Shown one piece after another: positions 32,422 through 41,163 of a DNA stretch of 64,000 bases. The stretch is from Fructobacillus parabroussonetiae (GTDB lineage Bacteria; Bacillota; Bacilli; Lactobacillales; Lactobacillaceae), in contig NZ_JAAMFL010000005.1 in NCBI RefSeq assembly GCF_018437265.1, positions 1 to 64,000 of the forward strand, in the 5' to 3' direction. Under the pieces are notes generated by a model. It was not told where the DNA came from. It saw nothing but the letters and a program-made list of their open reading frames with translations, and ran no database searches. Within the stretch, counting starts at the first letter, position 1; every line of letters begins with the position of its first letter. Made by a program: the position numbers and the translations under genes.

Positions 32422-33957
32422 ATGAGATTAACTGCTAAACAAGTGACGGCCCTCCTAGAGGACCAGCAATTATTAATTCAAGGACCAGCCATCGATTGTG
32501 ATTTTGATCTGCTGCACTACGATTCACGTCAGGTTCAAGAAAACACGCTCTTTGTGGCAAAAGGGGCCTTTAAAAAGGCTTATTTGGATGGTGTATCGGG
32601 TGTGACGGGCCTGGTGGCTAGTCAGGATTTTGGTATGGACCTGCCCCTATGGTTAGTATCGGATACACAGAAGGCCCTGGCGATTTTGTCGGCTGCCTTT
32701 TTCGATTATCCGGATCGGAAGTTGTGGATTGGTGCCTTTACGGGTACGAAGGGAAAAACAACGGCTGCCTACTTTGCCTATACGATTTTAAAAGAGGCGA
32801 CCAATGGCAAGACGGCGCTTTTTTCAACCGTCGATCGAATTGTTGGGCCAAAGCCTGAAGACAAGAAGAAATCCGATCTCACAACGCCCGAATCCTATGA
32901 GCTCTACAAGGATATGGCCCGTGCGGTAGCAAAGGGGATGACCCATTTGGTGATGGAAGTTTCCTCTCAGGCCTATCTTAAAAACCGGGTCTATGGTCTT
33001 TCTTACGATGTTGGTGCCTTTTTAAATATTTCACCAGATCACATTGGGCCAAACGAGCATCCGACCTTTGCCGACTATCTGGCCCACAAAGAAATGCTAC
33101 TGGATCATTCTGATCAGGTGATTTTGAATGCGGGGATGGATCACTATAAAACGATTTATCAACATGCCGCAGCCAAGCATTCGACCGTGTTGACCTTTAA
33201 TCGAAAAGGGGCATCGAGCCAGCTTCCTGAACAGAAGCCAACGGTTCTATTCCATTCAGATAAAACCGAATTGCACGATTCTTACTTTACGGTTTCAGAT
33301 CAGTGCGCCTTGCCTGCCCTGAGCGAATTAGCTGGTTCCTACCGGCTGAACCTGCCCGGTGATTTTAACGAAGAAAACGCCACGGCTGCACTCATGATGA
33401 CGGCTTTGGCCGGTGCCAAACAAGCGGCAATGAAAAAGGGCTTGGATGAGGTCACAATTCCAGGCCGGATGTTGTCATTAGCACTGCCAGACCACGGGGT
33501 GGCCTTTGTGGATTATGCGCACAACTATGCGTCGCTCAATGCGCTCTTGGCTTTTGCGAAGAAGCAGTCCCCAGAGGGTGAGGTGATTGTGGTCTTGGGT
33601 GCACCTGGTAATAAAGGGGTTTCCCGTCGCTTGGACTTTGCCAAAGTCCTGTCAAAACAAGCCGACCAGGTCTTTTTGACCGCTGATGATCCAGCCTTTG
33701 AAAAGCCAGAAGACATCTGTCAAACGATTGCCCAGGCGATTACCAATCCAACACTCGGCATTCATTATCAGATGGACCGTATTCAAGCCATTCGTGAGTC
33801 GATTGCATTCGCTGGACCAAAGGATTTGGTTGTGGTGGCCGGTAAGGGCGAAGACCCTTATCAGAAGATCAATGGCGTGGATACGCCTTACATCGGTGAT
33901 TTCGCCGTCGTCAAAAATTGTCAAAGGGAACTAAAAGAAGGAAAGTTTACGCGTTAG
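32422..33957 (+). CDS. murE: MurE-type UDP-N-acetylmuramyl-tripeptide synthetase (probably L-lysine adding)
   Basis: This is a 511-residue cytoplasmic Mur ligase adding the third amino acid to the peptidoglycan stem peptide. The ATP loop is FTGTKGKTTAAY. The carbamylated-Lys region is ISPDHIGPNEHPTFADYLAHKEMLL. In the amino-acid recognition site the DNPR motif of diaminopimelate enzymes is replaced by DDPA (LTADDPAFE), which fits lysine as the substrate. The start ATG 32422 is directly after the -10 box, so the mRNA is probably leaderless; the open frame reaches 32386 but lies over the promoter. coaBC starts one base after the stop. Confidence 0.9.
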   Translation: MRLTAKQVTALLEDQQLLIQGPAIDCDFDLLHYDSRQVQENTLFVAKGAFKKAYLDGVSGVTGLVASQDFGMDLPLWLVSDTQKALAILSAAFFDYPDRKLWIGAFTGTKGKTTAAYFAYTILKEATNGKTALFSTVDRIVGPKPEDKKKSDLTTPESYELYKDMARAVAKGMTHLVMEVSSQAYLKNRVYGLSYDVGAFLNISPDHIGPNEHPTFADYLAHKEMLLDHSDQVILNAGMDHYKTIYQHAAAKHSTVLTFNRKGASSQLPEQKPTVLFHSDKTELHDSYFTVSDQCALPALSELAGSYRLNLPGDFNEENATAALMMTALAGAKQAAMKKGLDEVTIPGRMLSLALPDHGVAFVDYAHNYASLNALLAFAKKQSPEGEVIVVLGAPGNKGVSRRLDFAKVLSKQADQVFLTADDPAFEKPEDICQTIAQAITNPTLGIHYQMDRIQAIRESIAFAGPKDLVVVAGKGEDPYQKINGVDTPYIGDFAVVKNCQRELKEGKFTR

Positions 33958-33958
33958 T

Positions 33959-35191
33959 ATGCCAAAACCTTTACAGGACAAAAAAATAGTATTGGCCGTC
34001 ACTGGCGGCATTGCGGCTTATAAGGCGGCGGAATTGGTTCGCCTTTATATTAAGGCGGGCGCAGCAGTCAAAGTGGTCATGACCAAAAAAGCGGAGAGCT
34101 TTATTCCGGCACAAACCTTGGCCATTCTTTCCCAACACGATGTCTTAACGGATGACTGGCAGCAAAAGTCTGCTCAGGTCGAACACGTGTCTTTCGCAAA
34201 GTGGGCGGATGCTTTGGTACTTGCGCCAGCAACGGCCAATACCCTGGCCAAAGTCGCCCATGGGCTGGCCGATAACGTCCTAACGGAAACCCTTTTAGCG
34301 GCTTCTGATAAAGTGCGGTTACTGGCCCCTGCCATGAACGACCAAATGCTGGAAAACCCAGCCACACAACGAAATCTGGCCCAGGTGGCAGCCGATGGTT
34401 GGACAATCATCGCCCCTGACGAAGGTTTCCTTGCGGAAGGCTATGAAGCCAAGGGTCGCCTGGCCGACTTGAACCGAATCGTTTCGGAAACCGCTGCTGC
34501 CTTGTCCACTGAATTGCCTGAAAGGGATGACTTGCCCCTTGCTGGCCGTCGAGTGGTCATCACAGCGGGTGGCACCAAAGAAGCCATTGACCCCGTTCGC
34601 TACTTGACGAATCGCTCATCGGGTAAGATGGGCTATGCACTGGCTGAAGCCGCCCTGGCTGCTGGTGCCGACGTGACGCTTGTCGCAGCAAGTAAACGGC
34701 CTTGTTCACCAGCCATCCGCCTTGTGCTGGCACCATCCGCCAAGGCGATGTTAGCCGCAGTCAAAAAGGCGATGGTCGGCGCCGATGCCTTTATTGCCGC
34801 TGCGGCGGTATCGGACTTTGCCCTGGCGAAGCCCTTTGACCAAAAGGTGAAGAAGACGAGTCCGGATGCGCACCTAACGCTTGACCTCGTGCAAAACCCC
34901 GACATTTTAAAGACAGTCGGCCAGCAAAAACAGCCGGGCCAAGTCGTTGTCGGTTTTGCTGCCGAAACGGAAAATCTTTTAGAAAACGCCAAGAAGAAGT
35001 TGACGTCCAAAGGGGCTGATCTGATTGTCGCCAATGATGTGTTGGCGCCACAAGCGGGCTTTGATAAGGACAGTAACCAAGTGACTTTGGTACGAGCAGA
35101 CCAAGCGCCCGTGACCGTTGGCCCGGAATCAAAGCTGGCCGTTGCCAAAAAGATTATTCAAGAACTGGTGCGTCTACTTGACCAAGCGTAA
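33959..35191 (+). CDS. coaBC: CoaBC: phosphopantothenoylcysteine decarboxylase / phosphopantothenate-cysteine ligase
   Basis: This is a 410-residue bifunctional coenzyme A biosynthesis enzyme. The flavin-dependent CoaC domain (about 1-185) begins KKIVLAVTGGIAAYKAAELVRLY and has the active-site His in EHVSFAKWAD and the PAMNDQML motif. The clamp that normally reads LACG reads FLAEGYEAKGRL here, so Glu takes the place of the usual catalytic Cys. The CoaB domain (about 190-410) has TAGGTKEAIDPVRYLTNRSSGKMGYALA, AAAVSDF and QNPDIL. One base separates it from murE, so the two genes form an operon. Confidence 0.9.
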   Translation: MPKPLQDKKIVLAVTGGIAAYKAAELVRLYIKAGAAVKVVMTKKAESFIPAQTLAILSQHDVLTDDWQQKSAQVEHVSFAKWADALVLAPATANTLAKVAHGLADNVLTETLLAASDKVRLLAPAMNDQMLENPATQRNLAQVAADGWTIIAPDEGFLAEGYEAKGRLADLNRIVSETAAALSTELPERDDLPLAGRRVVITAGGTKEAIDPVRYLTNRSSGKMGYALAEAALAAGADVTLVAASKRPCSPAIRLVLAPSAKAMLAAVKKAMVGADAFIAAAAVSDFALAKPFDQKVKKTSPDAHLTLDLVQNPDILKTVGQQKQPGQVVVGFAAETENLLENAKKKLTSKGADLIVANDVLAPQAGFDKDSNQVTLVRADQAPVTVGPESKLAVAKKIIQELVRLLDQA

Positions 35192-35192
35192 T

Positions 35193-35203
35193 TGTGGTAT
35201 AAT
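35193..35203 (+). promoter_or_regulatory. Extended -10 promoter of the DUF2187 gene
   Basis: TGTGGTATAAT just after coaBC, with TATAAT at 35198-35203. No clear -35. Confidence 0.55.
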
Positions 35204-35232
35204 AAGTACCTAATAAGGAATCGGAGGCTTTC

Positions 35233-35478
35233 ATGGCAAAGACAGACGAAGAACAAGCGGCTAAGTACCATGTTGGGGATGTGCTTCTAGCACCCGCCTA
35301 TGGCAACTTGGAAAAGCCCTTTACTGGCAAAGTCGAGAAGGTTTACGACAACGCATTACTTGTCGAAATCATCGAAAACGACCCAGCTGATCAACCAGCT
35401 GTTAACGAAATGAACCACCGCGGAGTGGTTAAGATGGCCGATATCGAAGTCATCCAAGAAGCGCCCGCAGAAAAGTAA
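35233..35478 (+). CDS. DUF2187 family protein (81 aa)
   Basis: This is a small soluble protein whose core (KYHVGDVLLAPAYGN, FTGKVEKVYDNALLVEII, NEMNHRGVVKMADIEVI) fits the DUF2187 family, a small SH3-like barrel of unknown role in Firmicutes. CGGAGG precedes ATG 35233. It has its own -10 box. The argS T-box starts within a few bases of its stop and there is no terminator between, so read-through into the leader is possible. Confidence 0.75.
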   Translation: MAKTDEEQAAKYHVGDVLLAPAYGNLEKPFTGKVEKVYDNALLVEIIENDPADQPAVNEMNHRGVVKMADIEVIQEAPAEK

Positions 35479-35484
35479 AAGAAA

Positions 35485-35673
35485 AAGAAGAAGGCAGGTA
35501 CGTAAGTTTCAGTGACCTTGGCGATAGTGGGAGCCAGGGCTTACCCCTGACCCGCGCCACTTTTTCAATGCAGACAAATGAATGAAACAAAAGTGGTTGG
35601 CTCAGCTGACTATTAGAGTGGTACCGCGGGCAGGGCTCGTCTCTTCAGATATGTCGAGATGGGTCCTGTTTTT
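35485..35673 (+). promoter_or_regulatory. T-box riboswitch of argS
   Basis: The conserved T-box core GAGTGGTACCGCGGGC is at 35616-35631. The upper Stem I has CCTTGGC/GCCAGGG closing around GATAGTGGGA, with an AGTGA motif just before it. The terminator downstream is formed by GGGCTCGTCTC and GAGATGGGTCC and ends in five T. Uncharged tRNA-Arg should favour the antiterminator and raise ArgS synthesis. I could not place the specifier codon with certainty; a CGC is present at 35553-35558. Confidence 0.9.
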
Positions 35674-35693
35674 AAGAAGAAAAGGATAAGAAG

Positions 35694-37385
35694 ATGGCAG
35701 AAAACCAAGCAGTTGTGAACGCGTTGCAGGCCGTATTGCCGGACCTGACAGCAGCAGACATCGCCTCAAAGCTCGAGGCACCCAAAGATCAAAAAATGGG
35801 CGACATTGCCTTTCCAACCTTTACCTTGGCAAAGGTATTGAAGAAGGCGCCACAAATGATTGCCCAAGAGTTGGTCGAAAAGATTGATCAGTCAGACTTT
35901 GAAAAAGTCGTAGCGACAGGTCCATACATCAACTTCTTTTTAAATAAAAAGCAAGTGACAAAGGATACCTTGAAAAAGGTTTTGGCTGCTGGTGCAAACT
36001 ATGGTCAAAACGAAGATGGAAAAGGGCAAACCATTGCCTTAGATATGTCATCGCCAAACATTGCCAAGCCAATGTCGATGGGCCACTTGCGCTCAACGGT
36101 GATTGGAAACGCCTTGGCTAACTTGTCGGCTAAGAACGGTTATAAGCCAGTTAAAATTAATCACCTTGGTGACTGGGGAACGCAGTTTGGTAAATTGATC
36201 TATGCCTATAAAACCTGGGGATCTGAAGATGAAGTGAAGGCGGATCCCATTGCGACTTTGCTAAAGTATTACGTGGAATTCCACGAAAAGGCCAAGGAAA
36301 ATCCCGCCCTCGACGATGAAGGCCGTGCTTGGTTTAAGAAGTTGGAAGATGGTGATCCAGAAACCCATAAGCTTTGGGCCTGGTTCCGTGAGGAATCCTT
36401 AAAGGAATTCACTGAAATTTACGATCGCTTGGGCATTACCTTTGATTCATACAACGGGGAAGCCTTCTACAATGACAAGATGGACCGAGTTGTTAAGGCG
36501 CTTGAGGACAAGAACCTCTTAGAAGAATCACAGGGTGCCCAGATTGTTGACCTGTCTAAGGTGAACGAAAACTTGACGCCTGCCATGATTAAGCGAACGG
36601 ATGGTGCGACGCTTTACATGACCCGTGACCTGGCGGCTGCCATGTACCGAAAGGATACTTACGACTTTGCCAAGTCACTCTATGTCGTGGGTGGTGAACA
36701 GCGTGAACATTTCGCCCAGCTAAAGGCGGTGTTGTCACTTTTGGATTTGCCATGGGCGGATGATGTAGAACACATCCCATTTGGCTTGATTACCTTTAAC
36801 GGGAAGAAGATGTCGACCCGTAAGGGGGATGTCGTCTTGCTGAAGGATGTCTTAGACGATGCCCATGACTTGGCCTTGAAGCAGATTGAGGAAAAGAACC
36901 CAACGCTTCCAAATAAGGATCAGGTGGCCGAAGAAGTCGGAGCCGGTGCGGTTGTCTTCCATGACTTGATGAATGACCGGACGAATAACTTCGACTTTAA
37001 GATTGACGAAGTCGTTCGCTTCGAAGGGGATACAGGGCCATACGTGCAATACACGAATGCCCGTGCCCAATCGATTTTGCGTAAGGCGGGCGTAGCGGTT
37101 GATCAGGAAAACATCAACCTGGATGACCCGGACACTTGGGCCATCATTACTGATTTGAACGCCTTTCCTGACGCGGTTCGCCGTGCCTTCTTGAATCGCG
37201 AACCATCAATCGTTGCCAAGTATGCGCTTGGCCTCGCTCGTGCCTTTAATAAGTATTACGCCAACTCAAAGATTTTGGCTGACGATGCCAACAAGAATGG
37301 TCGTTTGGCATTGGTTGCTGCCGTTTCCGAAACCTTGACGGCCGCCCTTGTGATTCTTGGTGTTCATGCACCAAAGGAAATGTAA
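35694..37385 (+). CDS. argS: Arginyl-tRNA synthetase
   Basis: This is a 563-residue class I synthetase that charges tRNA-Arg. The N-terminal additional domain (1-110) is followed by the HIGH-like motif SMGHLRSTVIG, GGEQREHFAQLKAVL, FNGKKMSTRKGDVV (KMSK-like), and the anticodon-binding all-helical C-domain with DTGPYVQYTNAR. The length is normal. It lies directly behind a T-box leader. Confidence 0.97.
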   Translation: MAENQAVVNALQAVLPDLTAADIASKLEAPKDQKMGDIAFPTFTLAKVLKKAPQMIAQELVEKIDQSDFEKVVATGPYINFFLNKKQVTKDTLKKVLAAGANYGQNEDGKGQTIALDMSSPNIAKPMSMGHLRSTVIGNALANLSAKNGYKPVKINHLGDWGTQFGKLIYAYKTWGSEDEVKADPIATLLKYYVEFHEKAKENPALDDEGRAWFKKLEDGDPETHKLWAWFREESLKEFTEIYDRLGITFDSYNGEAFYNDKMDRVVKALEDKNLLEESQGAQIVDLSKVNENLTPAMIKRTDGATLYMTRDLAAAMYRKDTYDFAKSLYVVGGEQREHFAQLKAVLSLLDLPWADDVEHIPFGLITFNGKKMSTRKGDVVLLKDVLDDAHDLALKQIEEKNPTLPNKDQVAEEVGAGAVVFHDLMNDRTNNFDFKIDEVVRFEGDTGPYVQYTNARAQSILRKAGVAVDQENINLDDPDTWAIITDLNAFPDAVRRAFLNREPSIVAKYALGLARAFNKYYANSKILADDANKNGRLALVAAVSETLTAALVILGVHAPKEM

Positions 37386-37443
37386 GCCCTTTGATGCCAT
37401 TAGTTTTTTAGCTATTTCGGCCGATTGGCTGTAAGGAATACGA

Positions 37444-39513
37444 ATGAAAACGAATTTTTCAATTAAAAAGACAGCCTTTTGGCAACGAGTCGCACCGGTC
37501 TGGAATCGTTATCAGATCGGCCGACTAATGATTTTAACGATCATGACGCTTTTCTTTGCGGCTTCGTTATACGGGATTGTGAATGCCAAGACGGCGCACG
37601 TGTCATCGCTTCAGCAATCGCTGTCGCAAACGACGGATGTCTATGATAATTCTGGTGACAAAGCCGGTTCGCTCTACTCACAAAAGGGAACCTATGTGAA
37701 ATACAACCAGATTTCACCTTCCATGAAGAACGCGGTGCTTTCCATTGAGGACCGTAATTTCTACAAGGAGCACGGTTTCTCAGTGAAGGGCTTGGCTCGA
37801 GCTGCCGTCTTGCTGGTTAAAAACAAGCTGACCGGAACGGAAACGATTTCGGGTGGTGGTTCGACTTTGACCCAGCAGCTGGTAAAAAACGCCTATTTGA
37901 CACAGGAGCAGACCTTTACCCGAAAGTTTAAGGAACTTTTCTTATCCGTTCAGGTGGAAAAGTCTTACTCAAAGAATGATATCTTGACGATGTACTTGAA
38001 CAACGCCTGGTTTGGACATGGGGTTTGGGGAGTCGAGGATGCTTCTGAGAAGTACTTTGGTGTTCATGCTTCCGAATTGAATACGGAGCAGGCGGCAACC
38101 TTAGCCGGTATGCTGACCAATCCTTCTGGCTTTAACCCAATTGACAATCCTGGTCGTTCGAAGAGCCGTCGAAACCTGGTCATTCAAACCATGGTTGAAA
38201 ATAAGAAGTTGACGGCTTCTGAGGCAAAAGCAGCGCAAGCAACGGCCATTACTCTGAATGATAACTACACCGGGGATGAATCTTACCGCTATCCATGGTA
38301 CTTTGACTCAGTCATTAACGAAGCCATTAACACTTATGGCCTGACTGAAAAAGATATTATGAATAAGGGTTATAAGATTTACACAACCCTGAACCAAAAG
38401 GATCAGCAGAACCTCCAAAACGATTATGAAAAGGGCACGCTTTTTGGTAATCAGTCGGACGCCCAGGCAGCAACTGTCGTCTTGAATGCGAAGACGGGTG
38501 GCGTTCGTGCCGTAGTCGGTGGTCGTGAGTCGACCCATACCTACCGTGGCTTTAACCGCGCCAACCAGTCACAGCTACAACCAGGTTCCATTATTAAGCC
38601 GCTGGTCGTTTACACACCAGCCCTCGTGAATGGTTATTCGATCAACACCGAACTGCCAAACAAGAAGATGAACTTTGGAACGAATAATTACTCGCCAAAT
38701 AACGCCTTGAACGTTGAGACGGGGAACGTCAAGATGTATGAAGCGCTTGAACATTCCTACAATATTCCAGCCGTTTACCTCCTTGATAAGTTAGGGGTGA
38801 ACACCGGTTATTCATGGGGAAAGAAGTTTGGCTTGAACTTGGTTTCATCTGATAAGAACTATGCTTTGGCTCTTGGTGGCTTGACAAACGGTGTTTCGCC
38901 ACAGCAAATGGCATCGGCCTACACGACTTTTGCCAATGGCGGAACGATGTCAGAAGCCCACTACATCACAAAGATTGTGGACGCGACTGGAAAGACGATT
39001 GTTGCAAAGCCGAAGGCTAAGCAGACGCAGTTAATTTCCAAGTCAATTGCGAACAAGATGACGAAGATGATGCTTGGTACGTACACGAATGGAACTGGAA
39101 AGGGGGCAACCCCATCTGGTTACACCATTGCGGGTAAGACCGGAACGACTGAAAACCCGAACTCCACCAATAATTCGAACTCATCGAAGGATTCGTGGGC
39201 TGTTGCTTATACCAACGATGTGGTTCAGGTCTCCTGGGAAGGTCTGGAAGGGAACAGTTCAAGTTCTCTACCAATTGGGTTGATGTCAACCATTGGTAAT
39301 TTGGTCAAGACGTCAATGGGACAAATTCTACCAAACACCGAAGAAACTTCCTTTAGTGTGACGGACGCGAACCAATCAACGACGACCAGCTCATCCAGCT
39401 CATCAAATTCATGGGCTGACAATGCCAAAGAAAACATTCAAAATGGCGTGAACACGACAGTTGCCGGCGCTAACAAAGTGTGGGATACTGTAAAGGGATG
39501 GTTCGGTTCTTAG
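37444..39513 (+). CDS. pbp1A: Class A penicillin-binding protein 1A
   Basis: This is a 689-residue bifunctional cell-wall synthase. A short basic cytoplasmic tail precedes one membrane anchor (about residues 26-48). The glycosyltransferase domain has the catalytic Glu in SIEDRNFYKEHGFS, and GGSTLTQQLVKNAYL and KELFLSVQVEKSYSKNDIL. The transpeptidase domain has QPGSIIKPL (SxxK), SYNIPA (SxN) and GKTGTTE (KTG). A Ser/Thr/Asn-rich linker and a small helical end close the protein. Its start ATG 37444 has only a weak AAGGAAT site upstream. A YlbF gene follows and may be cotranscribed. Confidence 0.95.
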   Translation: MKTNFSIKKTAFWQRVAPVWNRYQIGRLMILTIMTLFFAASLYGIVNAKTAHVSSLQQSLSQTTDVYDNSGDKAGSLYSQKGTYVKYNQISPSMKNAVLSIEDRNFYKEHGFSVKGLARAAVLLVKNKLTGTETISGGGSTLTQQLVKNAYLTQEQTFTRKFKELFLSVQVEKSYSKNDILTMYLNNAWFGHGVWGVEDASEKYFGVHASELNTEQAATLAGMLTNPSGFNPIDNPGRSKSRRNLVIQTMVENKKLTASEAKAAQATAITLNDNYTGDESYRYPWYFDSVINEAINTYGLTEKDIMNKGYKIYTTLNQKDQQNLQNDYEKGTLFGNQSDAQAATVVLNAKTGGVRAVVGGRESTHTYRGFNRANQSQLQPGSIIKPLVVYTPALVNGYSINTELPNKKMNFGTNNYSPNNALNVETGNVKMYEALEHSYNIPAVYLLDKLGVNTGYSWGKKFGLNLVSSDKNYALALGGLTNGVSPQQMASAYTTFANGGTMSEAHYITKIVDATGKTIVAKPKAKQTQLISKSIANKMTKMMLGTYTNGTGKGATPSGYTIAGKTGTTENPNSTNNSNSSKDSWAVAYTNDVVQVSWEGLEGNSSSSLPIGLMSTIGNLVKTSMGQILPNTEETSFSVTDANQSTTTSSSSSSNSWADNAKENIQNGVNTTVAGANKVWDTVKGWFGS

Positions 39514-39558
39514 AATCAATCGACCGAGTGTTGTGCAATACGAAAGGATCTATGAGAG

Positions 39559-39915
39559 ATGTCAGTAAATATTTACGATAATGCCAATGAAATGGCAAAA
39601 GTTTTGACGCAAACGGAACAGTACGTAGCTTGGAATAAGGCTTTTGAAGCTGTTCAAGCGGATGAAGCGGCCAAGGATTTGTTCAAGCAGTTCCAAACGA
39701 TTCAAATGACGGTGCAACAAATGATGCAGGCGCAAAAGACGCCAACTCCTGAACAAGAAAAGGAATGGGACGCCGTTGCCAAAGACGTTCAGGCCAACGA
39801 AAAAATTAAAGCCCTGATGGCTTCAGAACAAGTGTTGAACACCTTGCTTGGTGAGATCAACGATATCGTGACGAAACCAGTTTCAGAAAGTTATGCAGCG
39901 GCCCACAAGGCCTAA
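39559..39915 (+). CDS. YlbF/YmcA family protein
   Basis: This is a 118-residue helical protein of the YlbF-YmcA-YaaT group, which in Bacillus subtilis acts in a complex that stimulates RNase Y-dependent mRNA processing. The sequence YDNANEMAKVLTQTEQYVAWNKAFEAVQADEAAKDLFKQF is typical. It is close to the YheA/YmcA branch. GAAAGGA precedes the ATG. A strong terminator follows. Confidence 0.88.
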   Translation: MSVNIYDNANEMAKVLTQTEQYVAWNKAFEAVQADEAAKDLFKQFQTIQMTVQQMMQAQKTPTPEQEKEWDAVAKDVQANEKIKALMASEQVLNTLLGEINDIVTKPVSESYAAAHKA

Positions 39916-39921
39916 GCAAAC

Positions 39922-39953
39922 AAAAAGGCGACGCAATAGCGTCGCCTTTTTTT
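39922..39953 (+). terminator. Terminator after the YlbF gene
   Basis: AAAGGCGACGC and GCGTCGCCTTT close around AATA, followed by T. Confidence 0.92.
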
Positions 39954-40021
39954 ATTGGCCAATGGAAAAACTGAAAGAAAAAACAGGAAACAGATCAACT
40001 GTTGCCCGTTTTCGTTTCTTA

Positions 40022-40654
40022 TTAATAGATTGCATCACGATAGAGTGAAACCACTTTTCCAAGAATGGACACTTGATCCAAGATGATGGGGGCCATCGTG
40101 TCGTTTTCAGGTTGTAAGCGATAATGACCAGCTTCGCGAAAGAAACGCTTGACCGTGGCTTCGTTATCTTCGTTCATGGCGACCACAATATCACCGTTAT
40201 CGGCGTTTTGTTGGCGGCGAACAATGACTTTGTCGCCGTCTAGAATGCCGATGTTAATCATGGACTCCCCACGAACGTTTAACATGAAGAGGTCGCCGTC
40301 ATATGGAATGAGATCTTCCGGAATGGGGAAGAATTCCGTGGCGTTTTGTTCAACAGCCAAAATGGGTTGACCGGCGGTCACCAAACCAAGAACGGGAATC
40401 TTACCAGCGTTAGAAGAAATGCCTAACATTTCAAAGCCCTTCGCTGTCACTTCGATGGCCCGTGCCTTGGTCTTTTCACCCTTCTTCAAAAGATAACCGT
40501 TTTTAATCAAACGGGCAATGTGACCGTGAATGGTCGATGAAGAGGAGAGACCGACGGATTCGCCGATTTCGCGAATCGTTGGTGGAAAGCCGTTTTTTGA
40601 TTGGTACTCGTGGATAAAACGAAGTACCTGAATTTGTTTTGAATCGGATGCCAT
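40022..40654 (-). CDS. lexA: LexA SOS repressor
   Basis: This is a 210-residue repressor of DNA-damage genes that cleaves itself when stimulated by RecA filaments. The winged helix-turn-helix (1-65) has [28 protein letters not shown]. The cleavage site is Ala94-Gly95 in LVTAGQP, and the catalytic Ser131 ([10 protein letters not shown]) and Lys169 (ATVKRFF) are in place. An SOS box overlaps its -35 region, so it is autoregulated. yneF is divergent, as often seen beside lexA. Confidence 0.97.
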   Translation of the reverse strand: MASDSKQIQVLRFIHEYQSKNGFPPTIREIGESVGLSSSSTIHGHIARLIKNGYLLKKGEKTKARAIEVTAKGFEMLGISSNAGKIPVLGLVTAGQPILAVEQNATEFFPIPEDLIPYDGDLFMLNVRGESMINIGILDGDKVIVRRQQNADNGDIVVAMNEDNEATVKRFFREAGHYRLQPENDTMAPIILDQVSILGKVVSLYRDAIY

Positions 40655-40686
40655 AATGTTCTTCCCATCTCATTAATACTGCCCTT

Positions 40687-40715
40687 ATTCTAGCGAAAAA
40701 AAGGGGAAAAAGCAA
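40687..40715 (-). promoter_or_regulatory. Promoter of lexA
   Basis: On the minus strand, TTGCTT, a 17-bp spacer and TAGAAT. Confidence 0.75.
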
Positions 40716-40726
40716 ACACGTGTTCG
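40713..40726 (-). promoter_or_regulatory. SOS box (LexA operator)
   Basis: CAAACACGTGTTCG matches the Gram-positive SOS box CGAAC-N4-GTTCG with one mismatch. It overlaps the lexA -35 box. Confidence 0.8.
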
Positions 40727-40807
40727 TAAGAATTCCTTAAGGATACAGTGAAATTTAAGCCTTTGCTAAAGTTTATTAAAAATAAGCGAACGGCTTGTGA
40801 GTGGGTG

Positions 40808-40816
40808 TGGTATACT
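40808..40816 (+). promoter_or_regulatory. Extended -10 promoter of yneF
   Basis: TGGTATACT, 34 bp before the start codon. Confidence 0.6.
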
Positions 40817-40850
40817 ATTCCATAGATTTTTAGAGGTAAAGGAGACCGCT

Positions 40851-41063
40851 ATGCTTGTACTAGTAGGACTTTTGGCCCTGGTTGTTGGGCTGGTTGGTGG
40901 ATTCTTCTTGGCGCGCTTCACAATGAAGTCATACTTGGCCAAGAACCCACCAATCTCAGAAGAGATGATGAAGTCAATGATGATGTCGATGGGGCAAAAG
41001 CCATCACAGAAGAAGTTGAATCAAATGATGAGCCAAATGAAGGCCCAAAGCGCAAAGCGCTAA
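40851..41063 (+). CDS. yneF: YneF family (UPF0154) small membrane protein
   Basis: This is a 70-residue protein with one N-terminal membrane helix ([21 protein letters not shown]) and a cytoplasmic tail carrying the family pattern [30 protein letters not shown]. Its function is unknown. It lies next to lexA, as in other Firmicutes. AAAGGAG precedes ATG 40851. Confidence 0.92.
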   Translation: MLVLVGLLALVVGLVGGFFLARFTMKSYLAKNPPISEEMMKSMMMSMGQKPSQKKLNQMMSQMKAQSAKR

Positions 41064-41082
41064 GCTGATTTTTGCTTTTTAT

Positions 41083-41111
41083 AAAAGCCGACAAATTGTC
41101 GGCTTTTTCTT
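41083..41111 (+). terminator. Terminator after yneF
   Basis: AAAGCCGACA pairs with TGTCGGCTTT, followed by T-rich sequence. Confidence 0.85.
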
Positions 41112-41118
41112 TTTCAAT

Positions 41119-41159
41119 TAAAAAAGTCCCAGAAGATTTGATTGCTCTTCTGGGACTTT
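41119..41159 (-). terminator. Terminator after plsC
   Basis: On the minus strand, AAAGTCCCAGAAG pairs with CTTCTGGGACTTT, ending in six T. Confidence 0.88.
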
Positions 41160-41163
41160 GACA

